Assembly: GCF_030250645.1 (NCBI RefSeq) | Contig: NZ_JASSVS010000004.1 | Coordinates: 186,001 to 250,000, forward strand | Direction: 5' to 3' | Length of the DNA stretch: 64,000 nucleotides | DNA from: Marinobacter azerbaijanicus | Lineage (GTDB): Bacteria > Pseudomonadota > Gammaproteobacteria > Pseudomonadales > Oleiphilaceae | Shown: piece by piece, positions 9,369-17,466 of the stretch | How positions within the stretch are numbered: position 1 is the first letter of the stretch | Layout: the number at the start of each line of letters is the position of its first letter | Translations under genes and position numbers: made by a program | The notes under the pieces: generated by a model | What the model was told of the DNA's origin: nothing | What the model saw: the letters and a program-made list of their open reading frames with translations, nothing else | Databases searched by the model: none

Positions 9369-10971
9369 ACCCGTTCTCCTGTTTTGTTTCGGAAGTGGCC
9401 TCCACTTCCGGGAAAGCCCTTCCATGCACCAGCTCATCCATACTGTAACCACGGTAATCCGCCCGAAGCGCCCGGAAGAGCGCAACTGCCATGAAAATCA
9501 GCAAGATACAGAATGGCAGCCCCAGGGAAGTAATCACGTTCTGCAGCGCATCCAGTCCACCGGCCAGCAACAGCGTGGCGGCAATGACACCCTGGGCAGC
9601 GGCCCAGAAGATCCGCTGGCGTACGAGAGAGGGCTGATCATCACGCCTTGTCAGCATGTCGATGACCAGGGAGGCAGAATCGGAAGAAGTGGTAAAGAAG
9701 ATAATGATGATCACAACGCTCAGCGCCGATGCCACTTCGGCAAGCGGAAAGGCGTCCAGAAAGGCAAAAATGGCAACGGAAGGGTCCTCGCGCACCTGCT
9801 CAGCCAGGGCTACCTGGCCATTCATTTCCACCTGGATGGCCGACAGGCCAAAAACTCCGAACCACACCAGGGTGAAGGCTGTGGGAGCGAACAGAACGCC
9901 CGCTACAAATTCCCGGATGGTACGCCCCCGGGAAATCCGGGCGATGAAAATCCCCACATAGGGCGCCCAGGAGATGGTCCAGGCCCAGTAGAAGAGCGTC
10001 CACTGCCGTTGCCAATCGGATTCGCTGAAGGTCTGGGTCCAGAACGCGAGCCAGGGCAGGGCATCGAAGTAATCGCCCACGCTCTGGACCATCCCCTCGG
10101 CAATGAATACCGTCGGGCCGACGGCAAACACGAACCCGAGCAGTGTCATGGCCAGAATAATGTTGAGCTGGGACAGCCTGCGTATGCCCTTGTCCAGCCC
10201 CAGGGCTACGGAGGTGGCGGCGATACTGGTGATGACAACAATCAGAACAACCTGAACCGGTCCGGTGGTAGGCACACCAAAAAGGTAATTAAGGCCGCTG
10301 TTCAGCTGCAGGGTCCCCAGGCCCAGTGAAGTGGCCACACCAAAAAGGGTTCCCAGCACGGCGATCACATCCACCGCCCATCCCCACGGGCCAAATGCCC
10401 TCTCTCCGAGGATCGGATAGAACAGGCTGCTGATCCGCATGGGCAGATTGTGACGGTAGGCGAAATAGCCGATAGCCAACCCGGGCAGGGCAAAGATGGT
10501 CCATGTGTGCAGGCCGAAGTGGTATAGCGCCACAGTCATGGCGTCGCCGGCAGCCTGCTCGGACCCGGCCTCTACTCCCTCGAAAGGTGGGCTGGCGAAA
10601 TGGGAAATCGGTTCCGCCACACCCCAGAACATCAGTATTGTGCCGATGCCGGCGGCGAACAGCATGGTGAACCAGGTCAGGTTGGAATAGTCGGGCCGGC
10701 TGTCATCGGCTCCAAGGCGAATGGCTCCATAGCGGCTGACCGCCAGACCCAGCAGAAACACCAGCAACGAAGTAACCGCGAGGATATAGAACCAGCCCAG
10801 GTTGCGGGCCACCCAGCCGGTCAGCAGGCCAAAGCTTCTGGCAACGGTTTCGTCAAAAGGGACGGCCAGGGCAACAAATAGAGCAGCCACCCCGGCCGAG
10901 GTAAAAAACACCCCTGGTATTGTCTGCAGTCCCAGTTGGCGTTGCAGCCGCTCCAGCACAAGAGCCTCCAT
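9340..10971 (-). CDS. BCCT family betaine/carnitine/choline-type transporter
   Basis: The 543-aa protein has about 12 membrane segments and the BCCT hallmark region: SNLTWFTMLFAAGIGTILMFWGVAEP (the Gly-rich segment of TM3, about residues 95-120), then ALYHFGLHTW, FWAWTISWAPYVGIFIARISRGRTIREFV-type block with the conserved substrate-box Trp residues (FYWAWTISWAPYVG near 330) and FFTTSSDSASLVID near 430. BCCT carriers import quaternary amines or ectoines with Na+ or H+ for osmoprotection, or feed them to catabolism. Because ectD is adjacent and a Usp gene is fused in the same operon, an osmolyte substrate is plausible. The exact substrate cannot be read from sequence; no long C-terminal osmosensing domain is visible. 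Confidence 0.9.
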   Translation of the reverse strand: MEALVLERLQRQLGLQTIPGVFFTSAGVAALFVALAVPFDETVARSFGLLTGWVARNLGWFYILAVTSLLVFLLGLAVSRYGAIRLGADDSRPDYSNLTWFTMLFAAGIGTILMFWGVAEPISHFASPPFEGVEAGSEQAAGDAMTVALYHFGLHTWTIFALPGLAIGYFAYRHNLPMRISSLFYPILGERAFGPWGWAVDVIAVLGTLFGVATSLGLGTLQLNSGLNYLFGVPTTGPVQVVLIVVITSIAATSVALGLDKGIRRLSQLNIILAMTLLGFVFAVGPTVFIAEGMVQSVGDYFDALPWLAFWTQTFSESDWQRQWTLFYWAWTISWAPYVGIFIARISRGRTIREFVAGVLFAPTAFTLVWFGVFGLSAIQVEMNGQVALAEQVREDPSVAIFAFLDAFPLAEVASALSVVIIIIFFTTSSDSASLVIDMLTRRDDQPSLVRQRIFWAAAQGVIAATLLLAGGLDALQNVITSLGLPFCILLIFMAVALFRALRADYRGYSMDELVHGRAFPEVEATSETKQENGYVSETVDRH

Positions 10972-11048
10972 TCCTTTCAGAAAAGATAAAAGAAAGGCCT
11001 TACGCTAACATACACGCCAACCCGTTGTAGGACTGAGATCAATTTCAG

Positions 11049-11561
11049 TCAGTTCTGATTCAGCTGCCGCTGATGTTCCAGCATCTGCTCCATCATGAGC
11101 TGCATCTGGTTCATACGATTTTCCATCATATTCATGCGCTGCTCATAATTCATACCCGCGCCATCAGAGCGGTTACCCTGGCCACTGCCATTCTGTTTTT
11201 TACCCTGGTTGCCCTGGTTATTCATCATTCCCTGGCCCTGGCCCTGGCCCATCATGCCTTGCCCCATCATTCCCTGGCCCATCATTCCCTGGCCCATCAT
11301 GCCGCCACGCATCATGTCCATATGCTCCTGCATGTACTCCATATGCCTTTCCCGGATGCGCTGACGCTCGGCATCTGATGTAGCACTGCGCATCTCCTGT
11401 CTCATGGCCTGCATTCGCGCCATATTCTCTTGCATCTGCTCCATCTGTTCTTCGTTCATCATGCCTCCGCGGGGCATCTGCCCGGAGTTACCCTGGGCAA
11501 AAACCAGCAGGGGCGCAGACACGAGTACGGAACACGCAATCAAACGGGTAAATCTGTTCAT
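11049..11561 (-). CDS. Secreted Met/Gln-rich protein with MMGQG repeats, copper cluster
   Basis: A 170-aa protein starting MNRFTRLIACSVLVSAPLLVFAQ, a clear Sec signal peptide with cleavage after VFA. The chosen ATG has AAGGAGGATCTA just upstream; a longer open frame adds 35 residues without signal character. The mature part is unusually rich in Met and Gln: MEQMQENMARMQAMRQEM, then four MMGQG units (about residues 95-115), then NMMENRMNQMQLMMEQM. Its helical Gln/Glu/Arg-rich character vaguely recalls periplasmic Spy/CpxP chaperones, but no LTxxQ motif is visible. Met clusters bind Cu(I) in the periplasm, and the gene is the last of the copA-copB unit, so a copper-binding or sequestering role is likely. 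I do not recognise a named family. Confidence 0.75.
   Translation of the reverse strand: MNRFTRLIACSVLVSAPLLVFAQGNSGQMPRGGMMNEEQMEQMQENMARMQAMRQEMRSATSDAERQRIRERHMEYMQEHMDMMRGGMMGQGMMGQGMMGQGMMGQGQGQGMMNNQGNQGKKQNGSGQGNRSDGAGMNYEQRMNMMENRMNQMQLMMEQMLEHQRQLNQN
11223..11300 (-). repeat. In-gene 15-bp tandem repeat encoding MMGQG
   Basis: About four imperfect copies of a 15-bp unit (minus-strand ATGATGGGCCAGGGA-like) plus a shorter GGCCAG run encode the MMGQG/QGQG stretch of the Met-rich protein. Such a unit can expand or contract by slippage without shifting the frame. Confidence 0.75.
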
Positions 11562-11692
11562 TAGATCCTCCTTATATTCTGCAACAATCTGCATCCTGTT
11601 CAGTAAAGACCATGAAACTGAATTCAGGCTGAAAGAACGTTCCGGTACATACAAGTATTCAGTCATCCTTGACCTGGGTCATCGAATGGCCT

Positions 11693-12436
11693 TCAGAACA
11701 TAACCCGCGCACCAATCACGGCGAACCAGTCCTCTGTACTGCCACCGGAATCTTCGGCCAGATCTGCGGTATCACCATACTTACGCTCGTGAACCACACC
11801 AACATACGGCGCAAAAGAGCGGCCAAGAAGATCATAGCCCAACCTCAGCCCTACCTCAGTGGAATTCAGCCCCTTACCGACACCAATTTCCCTGTCCTCG
11901 GAGAACGCCACCAGGCTTTCAAACGTTGCAGACATAATCCAGTAGTTGGTAATCAGCAATTCATACTCGGCCTCAAAGTCCACCGAAGTGTCGCCTTCAT
12001 CACTGACGTAAAGGTTCGTGTCTATTTCGAACCAGTAGGGCGCCAGGCCGGTAAGCCCGAGCACACCGTATACCCGATCCGGACCTTCCGGCGTATCGAC
12101 GCGGATACCCCCCTTGGCATCCCAGAAGTCATCCACCGGAATCTGTGCAACAAACTGGTTCTCCAGGGTTTCCCAGGCGTTGTGGGCTTCTTCCCATTCG
12201 CCTTCGAACAACCAGCGGAACTTCAGTTCATCGGTGCCATAGAAGGCATCGCCTTCAATCACCGCCAGCTCTTCGTCTGAATCACTGTAGCGGTACTCCA
12301 GCTTTTCGGCAGACACACCCCAGAAGGTCTTGGCGGTCTGGGTTTTCTTGGCAGGATCTTCCTGGGCGATGGCCGGAGCGTTCAATGCGGTCGCTGTCAG
12401 AGCCAGGACACACATGGATGCCGTTAATCGACTCAT
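11693..12436 (-). CDS. copB: Copper resistance protein CopB (outer membrane)
   Basis: A 247-aa protein with signal peptide MSRLTASMCVLALTATALNA. The mature part has the CopB barrel pattern: KLEYRYSDSDEELAVIEGDAFYGTDELKFRWLFEGEW, then alternating hydrophobic strands ending in the aromatic residue of ARVMF, as expected for an outer-membrane beta-barrel. The usual Met-rich N-terminal segment of CopB (MDHS/MDH repeats) is missing here, making it shorter than Pseudomonas CopB; the Met-rich protein encoded downstream may take over that task. The ATG overlaps the copA stop (ATGA), so copA and copB are translationally coupled. CopB supports copper resistance together with CopA, probably by exporting or binding copper at the outer membrane. 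Confidence 0.9.
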   Translation of the reverse strand: MSRLTASMCVLALTATALNAPAIAQEDPAKKTQTAKTFWGVSAEKLEYRYSDSDEELAVIEGDAFYGTDELKFRWLFEGEWEEAHNAWETLENQFVAQIPVDDFWDAKGGIRVDTPEGPDRVYGVLGLTGLAPYWFEIDTNLYVSDEGDTSVDFEAEYELLITNYWIMSATFESLVAFSEDREIGVGKGLNSTEVGLRLGYDLLGRSFAPYVGVVHERKYGDTADLAEDSGGSTEDWFAVIGARVMF

Positions 12437-14124
12437 GACTCACCTCCCTGCTGACCATTCTGCGTGCCTTCGGCCATGGTGGTGTCCGGGCCACCCTCCA
12501 CCACAATCTTGCGGAACATGCCGGAGGCGGCGTGGTAAGACAGGTGACAATGGAAAGCCCACTCACCCGGTGCATCTACTTCGGTTTCCATGTAAACGGT
12601 GGTTGCGGGTGCCACGCTGATCACGTGCTTCAGGGGGTTCCACTTGCCCTCGCCGACGTCAAGGATTGACCACATGCCATGCAGGTGCATGGGGTGGGTC
12701 ATCATGGTTTCATTGACGAACTTGAAGCGAACCCGCTCACCGTATTGCAGCACGATGGGGTCGGCATCCTCGTACTTGGTGCCGTTGATGCTCCACTCGT
12801 AGCGCTCCATGTTGCCCGTCAGACGAAGTTCAATTTCACGGGTCGGTTCGCGGTCTTCGTACAGCGGGTTCTGGGCCTTAAGGTCCGCGTAGGACAGGAA
12901 TTTTCCGCCATTACTGGCAGTGGGAATCAGCCCGCTACCTTTGGCATAGAAAGGGTCTGCAGGCATGGAAGCCCCATCACCCTGATCCATACTGTCGTGG
13001 CCCATGGCACTGTGATCCATGCCGGCCATGTCATCACCGTTCATATCAGCCATGTCGTCATCGCTCATGTCGCCATGATCCATATGTCCGCCCATATCAG
13101 ACATGGTCAGCAGGGGAGCCTCTCTCAACTCAGGCACTTCTGCTGTCATTCCTTCCTCTGGCGCCAGAGTACCTCGGGCAAAACCCGAGCGGCCCATGGA
13201 TTCGGCGAAGATGGTGTAGGCTTTTTCGTCCTTGATGCGAACGATCACGTCATAGGTTTCCGCTACGCCGATGCGGAATTCATCCACATTGACCGGTTGC
13301 ACATTGTTGCCATCCGCCTGCACCACCGTCATTTCCAGTCCCGGGATCCGAATGTCGAAATAGGTCATGGCGGAGGAGTTGATAAAACGCAGGCGAATCC
13401 GCTCTCCCGGCTCGAACAGCCCGGTCCAGTTCTGCTCCGGCCCCTTGCCGTTGATCAGCCCTGTGAAGCCCTGCACGTCTTCGATATCCGCTTTCATCAT
13501 GCGCATATCGCCCCACATCATCCGGTCCTGCAGCGCAGCCATGAACCCCTTCTTGCTGGACTCGGCAAAGAAGTCGCTCGCGGTCTGCTGCTGGCGATTG
13601 TAATAATCAGCGGACATTTTCAGATTACGCATAATGCGGTCACCGGAGTGGGGATGCTTGTCGGTAAGCTGCACCACGTATTCCCGGTCGTAACGGAAGG
13701 GTTCACGGCCCTCCGGCTCGATCACAATCGCGCCATAGGCACCATTGGGCTCCTGGAATCCGGAATGGCTGTGGAACCAGTAGGTGCCAGCCTGAACAAT
13801 CGGGAACTGATAGGTGAAGGTTTCCCCTGGCTTGATGCCAGGAAAACTGATGCCCGGCACGCCATCCTGTTCAAACGGAAGAATCAGTCCGTGCCAGTGG
13901 ATAGAGGTCATCTCATCCAGATTGTTGGTGACATTGATGGTCACCTCTTCACCCTCCTTGAACCGTAATACCGGCCCCGGGGAGGCTCCGTTGTAACCAA
14001 TGCCTTCCTTGACGAAATCGCCGGTGTCAATCTGGACCCGGTCAACAGAAATATTGTATTCGGCGGCGTTGACCACCACGGTGAAAAGGCCGCCGAAAAC
14101 GGCGGCCAGAAGTTGTCTTTTCAT
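12433..14124 (-). CDS. copA: Periplasmic multicopper oxidase CopA
   Basis: A 563-aa CopA-type multicopper oxidase that oxidises Cu(I) to Cu(II) in the periplasm. All four copper-binding motifs are visible: HWHG (SIHWHGLILP), HSHSG (YWFHSHSGFQ), HPMHLHG and HCHLSYHAASGM, the last holding the type 1 Cys, His and Met. Between the second and third cupredoxin domains is a Met/Asp/His-rich loop (about residues 340-385, units such as MSDDDMADMNGDDMAGMDHS) typical of copper-binding CopA. The leader MKRQLLAAVFGGLFTVVVNA looks like a Sec signal; no clear twin-Arg is seen, though many CopA proteins use Tat. Start chosen at this Met because upstream residues lack homology. It lies 13 bases after the cupredoxin gene. 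Confidence 0.95.
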   Translation of the reverse strand: MKRQLLAAVFGGLFTVVVNAAEYNISVDRVQIDTGDFVKEGIGYNGASPGPVLRFKEGEEVTINVTNNLDEMTSIHWHGLILPFEQDGVPGISFPGIKPGETFTYQFPIVQAGTYWFHSHSGFQEPNGAYGAIVIEPEGREPFRYDREYVVQLTDKHPHSGDRIMRNLKMSADYYNRQQQTASDFFAESSKKGFMAALQDRMMWGDMRMMKADIEDVQGFTGLINGKGPEQNWTGLFEPGERIRLRFINSSAMTYFDIRIPGLEMTVVQADGNNVQPVNVDEFRIGVAETYDVIVRIKDEKAYTIFAESMGRSGFARGTLAPEEGMTAEVPELREAPLLTMSDMGGHMDHGDMSDDDMADMNGDDMAGMDHSAMGHDSMDQGDGASMPADPFYAKGSGLIPTASNGGKFLSYADLKAQNPLYEDREPTREIELRLTGNMERYEWSINGTKYEDADPIVLQYGERVRFKFVNETMMTHPMHLHGMWSILDVGEGKWNPLKHVISVAPATTVYMETEVDAPGEWAFHCHLSYHAASGMFRKIVVEGGPDTTMAEGTQNGQQGGES

Positions 14125-14137
14125 GGAGTAGACCTGT

Positions 14138-14677
14138 TTATTCAAATTCAATATCACCGTACATGCCGGCCTGGTAGTGGCCCGGCACGTTGCAGGCAAA
14201 CTCAAGGTCGGCGGCTTCAGTGAACGTCCAGATAATCTCTTTGTTGTCGCCCGGCTCCAACAGGACGCTGTTGGGATCGTCGTGCTTCATGGAATGGCCG
14301 TTACCCATGTCCATTTCCATCATCTCGTAATTGATTTGGTCGCCCTTGAGAACCCCATGCTCCACCATCATCTGCATTTCTTCCTGGTGTGCCTCATGCA
14401 TTTCTGCGGTACCAATGTTGAACTCGTGTACCAGAGAACCCTCGTTTTTGACGTGGAAACGGATGGTCTCGCCGGGCTCGACATTGACGGACTCAGGCTC
14501 GTAGTAATTGTCCCGCATGGTCACCTCAATGGTGCGGGACACATCTTCCGCCTTACCGGGCTCACCCACGGCGTTGCCGCCGTGATGGCCACCAGAGTGT
14601 TCGCCAGCGGCAAAGGCACCTGATGAGACAGCCAAAGCAATCGCAGGCAAAAGTGCATTCTTGAGTATCGTATTCAT
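14138..14677 (-). CDS. Periplasmic cupredoxin (plastocyanin/azurin-like)
   Basis: A 179-aa secreted cupredoxin. The signal peptide is MNTILKNALLPAIALAVSSGAFA, followed by a His-rich GEHSGGHHGGN stretch. The fold contains YYEPESVNVEPGETIRFHVKNEGSLVHEFNIG, where His is the first type 1 copper ligand, and FACNVPGHYQAGMYGDIEF, with the Cys, His and Met ligands. An inserted Met/His-rich loop (EMHEAHQEEMQMMVEHG, then MEMDMGNGHSMKH) adds further copper-binding residues. It is the first gene of the cupredoxin-copA-copB-Met-rich unit and probably carries or buffers copper or passes electrons to CopA. The family is often annotated as copper-resistance cupredoxin (CopI-like); I cannot confirm that name from sequence alone. 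Confidence 0.88.
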   Translation of the reverse strand: MNTILKNALLPAIALAVSSGAFAAGEHSGGHHGGNAVGEPGKAEDVSRTIEVTMRDNYYEPESVNVEPGETIRFHVKNEGSLVHEFNIGTAEMHEAHQEEMQMMVEHGVLKGDQINYEMMEMDMGNGHSMKHDDPNSVLLEPGDNKEIIWTFTEAADLEFACNVPGHYQAGMYGDIEFE

Positions 14678-14736
14678 CGGTTTCTCCTGAAACTGTCGGG
14701 TCCGTTGGATTTTGATTCATACTCTGCCCCAGCAAC

Positions 14737-14786
14737 CTGAATTCTTGCTGAATTTTCCGATTAACACTTTTTCAGGTTACATTCAG
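14737..14786. promoter_or_regulatory. Candidate response-regulator binding repeats in the divergent copper promoter
   Basis: CTGAATT occurs at 14737 and again at 14748, exactly 11 bp apart, and an inverted ATTCAG lies at 14781. OmpR/PhoB-type regulators bind direct repeats spaced about one helical turn, and this region separates the copper operon (minus) from the response-regulator gene (plus). It is therefore a candidate operator for autoregulation and activation of the copper genes. The assignment is inference. Confidence 0.4.
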
Positions 14787-14833
14787 CAAACAGCCCTACA
14801 CTACCTCATTAACTTCAAAGGCCAGGAACCTGC

Positions 14834-15499
14834 ATGCGAATGTTACTAGTGGAAGACGATGCCCTCATCGCTGAAAGCCTGAACCGGCAACTGACCGCCG
14901 CCGGTTTTACCGTCGATGAAGCAGGCACCGCAAAACAGGCGGAGCGTCTCGGCAAACAGGAAGACTACCGGGCTGTGGTGCTTGATCTGGGATTGCCCGA
15001 TGGCAACGGGCTGGATGTTCTCAAAAGCTGGCGCGCCGACAAACTGACCATGCCCGTGCTGATCCTGACCGCCCGGGGAGACTGGCAGGACAAGGTAAAT
15101 GGCCTCAAGGCCGGAGCCGACGACTACCTGGCCAAACCATTCCAGACCGAGGAACTGCTGGCGCGGCTGAACGCCCTGATTCGCCGCAGTGAGGGCCGGG
15201 TGGAGGCTAAACTGGCAGCCGGAGGCTTCGAACTGGACGAGTATCGTCAGTGCCTGCAAACACCCGATGGCCAGGAACATTCCCTGACAGGCACCGAATT
15301 CCGCCTGCTGCGCTGCCTGATGAGCCGCCCGGGGCAACTGTTCTCCAAGGAGCAGTTGCTGGAGCAGCTTTACAACCTCAACGACAGCCCCAGCGACAAC
15401 ACCATTGAAGCCTATGTGCGCCGCCTGCGGAAAATTACCGGAGCAGAAGCCATCACCACCCGGCGGGGCCAGGGATATATCTTCAATGCACTGGATTAA
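14834..15499 (+). CDS. OmpR-family response regulator, probably copper-responsive
   Basis: A 221-aa response regulator. The receiver domain (1-120) has the acidic pocket VEDD at 6-9, the phosphorylation site Asp51 in VVLDLGLPDGNG, the Thr of LILTARG and Lys of YLAKPF. The C-terminal winged helix (about 130-220) ends with LFSKEQLLEQLYNLNDSPSDNTIEAYVRRLRKI. It resembles the PmrA/QseB/CopR branch. Divergent from the copper-resistance genes and overlapping a histidine kinase gene, it most likely activates that operon when periplasmic copper rises; this is inference from position. Start ATG follows CCAGGAACC. Confidence 0.9.
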   Translation: MRMLLVEDDALIAESLNRQLTAAGFTVDEAGTAKQAERLGKQEDYRAVVLDLGLPDGNGLDVLKSWRADKLTMPVLILTARGDWQDKVNGLKAGADDYLAKPFQTEELLARLNALIRRSEGRVEAKLAAGGFELDEYRQCLQTPDGQEHSLTGTEFRLLRCLMSRPGQLFSKEQLLEQLYNLNDSPSDNTIEAYVRRLRKITGAEAITTRRGQGYIFNALD

Positions 15500-16835
15500 C
15501 CCACGGCGCTCGATACGTAAAAGCCTGCTCACGCTGCTGCTACCCGCTGCCATTGCGCTCATGGTTTCCGCGTGGATCGTCCACGGCCTGTTGCTGGAGC
15601 GAATGGCCAGGGGATTCGTTGAAGACCGCCTACAGGACGAAGTAGCCTTCCTGGAGCACCAGTTGCGACGCTCCGGCCCTGAGGAAATCCGCGACATTGC
15701 CGAAGGGGACTACTTCGAGGAGGTCTTTCATCATGCCTTTGCCCTGCGTACAGGAAACCAGGTTCACAGCTCTCCGGCACAATGGTCGAAAGTACTCGAA
15801 CCCCTGCTGCATGAAGCAGGAACCGGTTTTATCCAGAATGCCGACCCGGAGTCCGGAACTTCCAATTCCGACTTCCTGGCCTACCGAAAGGTTCTGACTC
15901 TGAACGGCGAGCCTGTCGTTATTGTCGTGGCAGAGGATCTGGGCAACCTGAAAAACAGCCAGCAGGAGTTGCATCTCTGGACGGGGATCGTGTCCGCTAT
16001 CCTTCTGGCTCTGCTGATAATGGCTATCTGGCTAGCCATCCGGTTGTCTTTGCGCCCGGTCGGCCGGCTTCAGAGCGGCCTGACGTCCCTGCAAACCGGC
16101 GCCAGCAATCGGCTGGATGTTGACGCGCCGGCCGAGTTCCGCCCCCTGATCCGCCAGTTGAATCAGCTTCTGGACACCCTGGATCAGAGGCTGGCCCGCT
16201 CACGGGACGCCCTGGCCAACCTTTCACACAGCGTGAAGACGCCGGTTTCCGCCATCCGCCAGGTCCTTGAGGACGATACCCGCGCCCTGGATCCGGAAAT
16301 GCGACAACAGCTCGCCCAGCGCCTGTCTGACATCGACCGACAGCTGGAAAGTGAAATGCGCCGCAGCCGGTTCGCCGGTCCCCAGGCAGGTAAAGCCGCC
16401 AAACCCGTCAGCCAGGCCCGCGATCTGCTGTGGATGCTGGGCCGGCTGTACCCCGAAAAGAACTTCGAACTGGAGACAGAACTGGGCCCGGAAACACGCT
16501 GGCCCATCGAAGAGCATGACCTGAATGAGATTCTGGGCAACCTGGTCGATAATGCTGGCAAATGGTCCCGGCGCAGTTCGGTGCTGTCCCTGACCGAAAC
16601 CGGTGATCAGATGATCATTGCCGTTGAGGATGATGGTCCAGGCGTGAACGCCGATGCCCTTTCGACACTGGGAACCCGAGGCGTGCGACTGGACGAACAG
16701 ACGCCGGGCCACGGCCTGGGGCTGGCCATCGCCAGAGAGATCACGGAGCGCTACAGTGGTAGTCTGACATTCAGCACAGGATCGCAGGGAGGCCTTAAAG
16801 CTACGGTCTGTTTTCCAGGGATCGGCAGGGGGTAA
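15486..16835 (+). CDS. Sensor histidine kinase partner of the response regulator
   Basis: A 449-aa membrane kinase starting MHWINPRRSIRKS and overlapping the regulator gene by 14 bases, so the pair is translationally coupled. TM1 spans about residues 14-36, a periplasmic sensor of about 130 residues follows, TM2 is at about 166-188, then HAMP, a dimerisation helix with phospho-acceptor His248 in NLSHSVKTP, and a catalytic domain with N box NEILGNLVDNAGKWS, G1 VEDDGPGVN and G2 HGLGLAIAREI. The H-box form LSHSVKTP is the PhoQ-like subgroup. It probably senses periplasmic copper or copper-linked stress and phosphorylates the adjacent regulator. No conspicuous Met or His cluster marks the sensor domain, so the ligand is uncertain. 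Confidence 0.9.
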   Translation: MHWINPRRSIRKSLLTLLLPAAIALMVSAWIVHGLLLERMARGFVEDRLQDEVAFLEHQLRRSGPEEIRDIAEGDYFEEVFHHAFALRTGNQVHSSPAQWSKVLEPLLHEAGTGFIQNADPESGTSNSDFLAYRKVLTLNGEPVVIVVAEDLGNLKNSQQELHLWTGIVSAILLALLIMAIWLAIRLSLRPVGRLQSGLTSLQTGASNRLDVDAPAEFRPLIRQLNQLLDTLDQRLARSRDALANLSHSVKTPVSAIRQVLEDDTRALDPEMRQQLAQRLSDIDRQLESEMRRSRFAGPQAGKAAKPVSQARDLLWMLGRLYPEKNFELETELGPETRWPIEEHDLNEILGNLVDNAGKWSRRSSVLSLTETGDQMIIAVEDDGPGVNADALSTLGTRGVRLDEQTPGHGLGLAIAREITERYSGSLTFSTGSQGGLKATVCFPGIGRG

Positions 16836-17134
16836 AACTCCTGATGAGGCACCGGAATCCATTGTTTAAGGGGTTGATTCTGAGTATTTCCACTACTGTT
16901 CTGGACGTAAAAGTAAATCCCCGTCTCCCCTCTTGGCAAAGTCCTAGAGTTCAACTGGTTGTCGCTATCGAAAGTCACTGTGAGCAACTTTCGCGCAGAT
17001 GTTAACCAGAACCGGCTCAATGCAAGAGTGCGTGGGGCCATACCTAATACTTCCCACCCAAAGAGAGTTGCATAACATCATTCGCTGACTTGCAGCATTC
17101 CAGTGCTCAAAACATTCTCTGTCTGTAAAACCTA
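16836..17134. other. Non-coding spacer with no recognisable gene
   Basis: About 300 bases between the kinase gene and the peptide-cluster promoter. An open minus-strand frame covers part of it (to 17041) but has no family resemblance, no good ribosome-binding site and extends over the kinase 3' end, so I treat it as chance. I see no RNA gene or repeat. Confidence 0.5.
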
Positions 17135-17163
17135 TTTACATATCTAAATGATAATCATTTAAT
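17135..17163 (+). promoter_or_regulatory. Sigma-70 promoter overlapped by a Fur-box core
   Basis: TTTACA (17135-17140), a 17-bp spacer and TTTAAT (17158-17163) make a good sigma-70 promoter, each hexamer one base from consensus. Inside the spacer and touching the -10 is AATGATAATCATT (17147-17159), identical to the central 13 bases of the Fur consensus (GATAATGATAATCATTATC). A repressor bound here would block polymerase. This implies that the downstream peptide gene is induced by iron limitation. The sequence match is seen directly; regulation by Fur is inference. Confidence 0.65.
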
Positions 17164-17248
17164 TTTAAATTCCAAGATTAGATAATTGGCGTGCTGACAA
17201 CGTAAAACCGCGTTGCTGGCACAAACCAACATCAGAAGGAAAATCGAT

Positions 17249-17446
17249 ATGGAAATCAAAAAGACGTCTCTTGCAGCTGCACTATTGCTAACGGCTCACG
17301 CAAACGCAATGACAGCCAACCCTGACCTTCGTGCAAACGGAGAGGAAACCACAAACCAACCTAAGGTCACGGTAGGCGGCCAGGATATACATTATTTCCG
17401 CCCCAGCTGTTCCTTTGGGCCTGTACCACTTCCTTCCTGTAACTGA
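17249..17446 (+). CDS. Putative ribosomal peptide precursor (MccA-like role), 65 aa ending in Asn
   Basis: A 65-residue peptide preceded by AGAAGGA eight bases before the ATG. Residues 1-20 (MEIKKTSLAAALLLTAHANA) look like a short signal peptide with an A-N-A cleavage site; residues 21-42 are polar; a double glycine follows at 43-44; the C-terminal 21 residues contain two Cys at 54 and 64 in PSCSFGPVPLPSCN, and the last residue is Asn65. The microcin C precursor MccA also ends in Asn, the residue that MccB adenylates. The next gene encodes an MccB-like enzyme, a terminator hairpin separates the two, and the promoter carries a Fur-like box. I therefore infer a modified-peptide precursor. It is much longer than the 7-aa E. 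coli MccA, and a signal-like leader is atypical. No homologue is recognised. Confidence 0.6.
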   Translation: MEIKKTSLAAALLLTAHANAMTANPDLRANGEETTNQPKVTVGGQDIHYFRPSCSFGPVPLPSCN

Positions 17447-17466
17447 CTGCTACTGCAGCATCACAT

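Noticed and set aside
16751..17041. 96-codon minus-strand frame between the kinase and the peptide cluster
   Set aside because: No family pattern, no ribosome site, and it overlaps the kinase 3' end.
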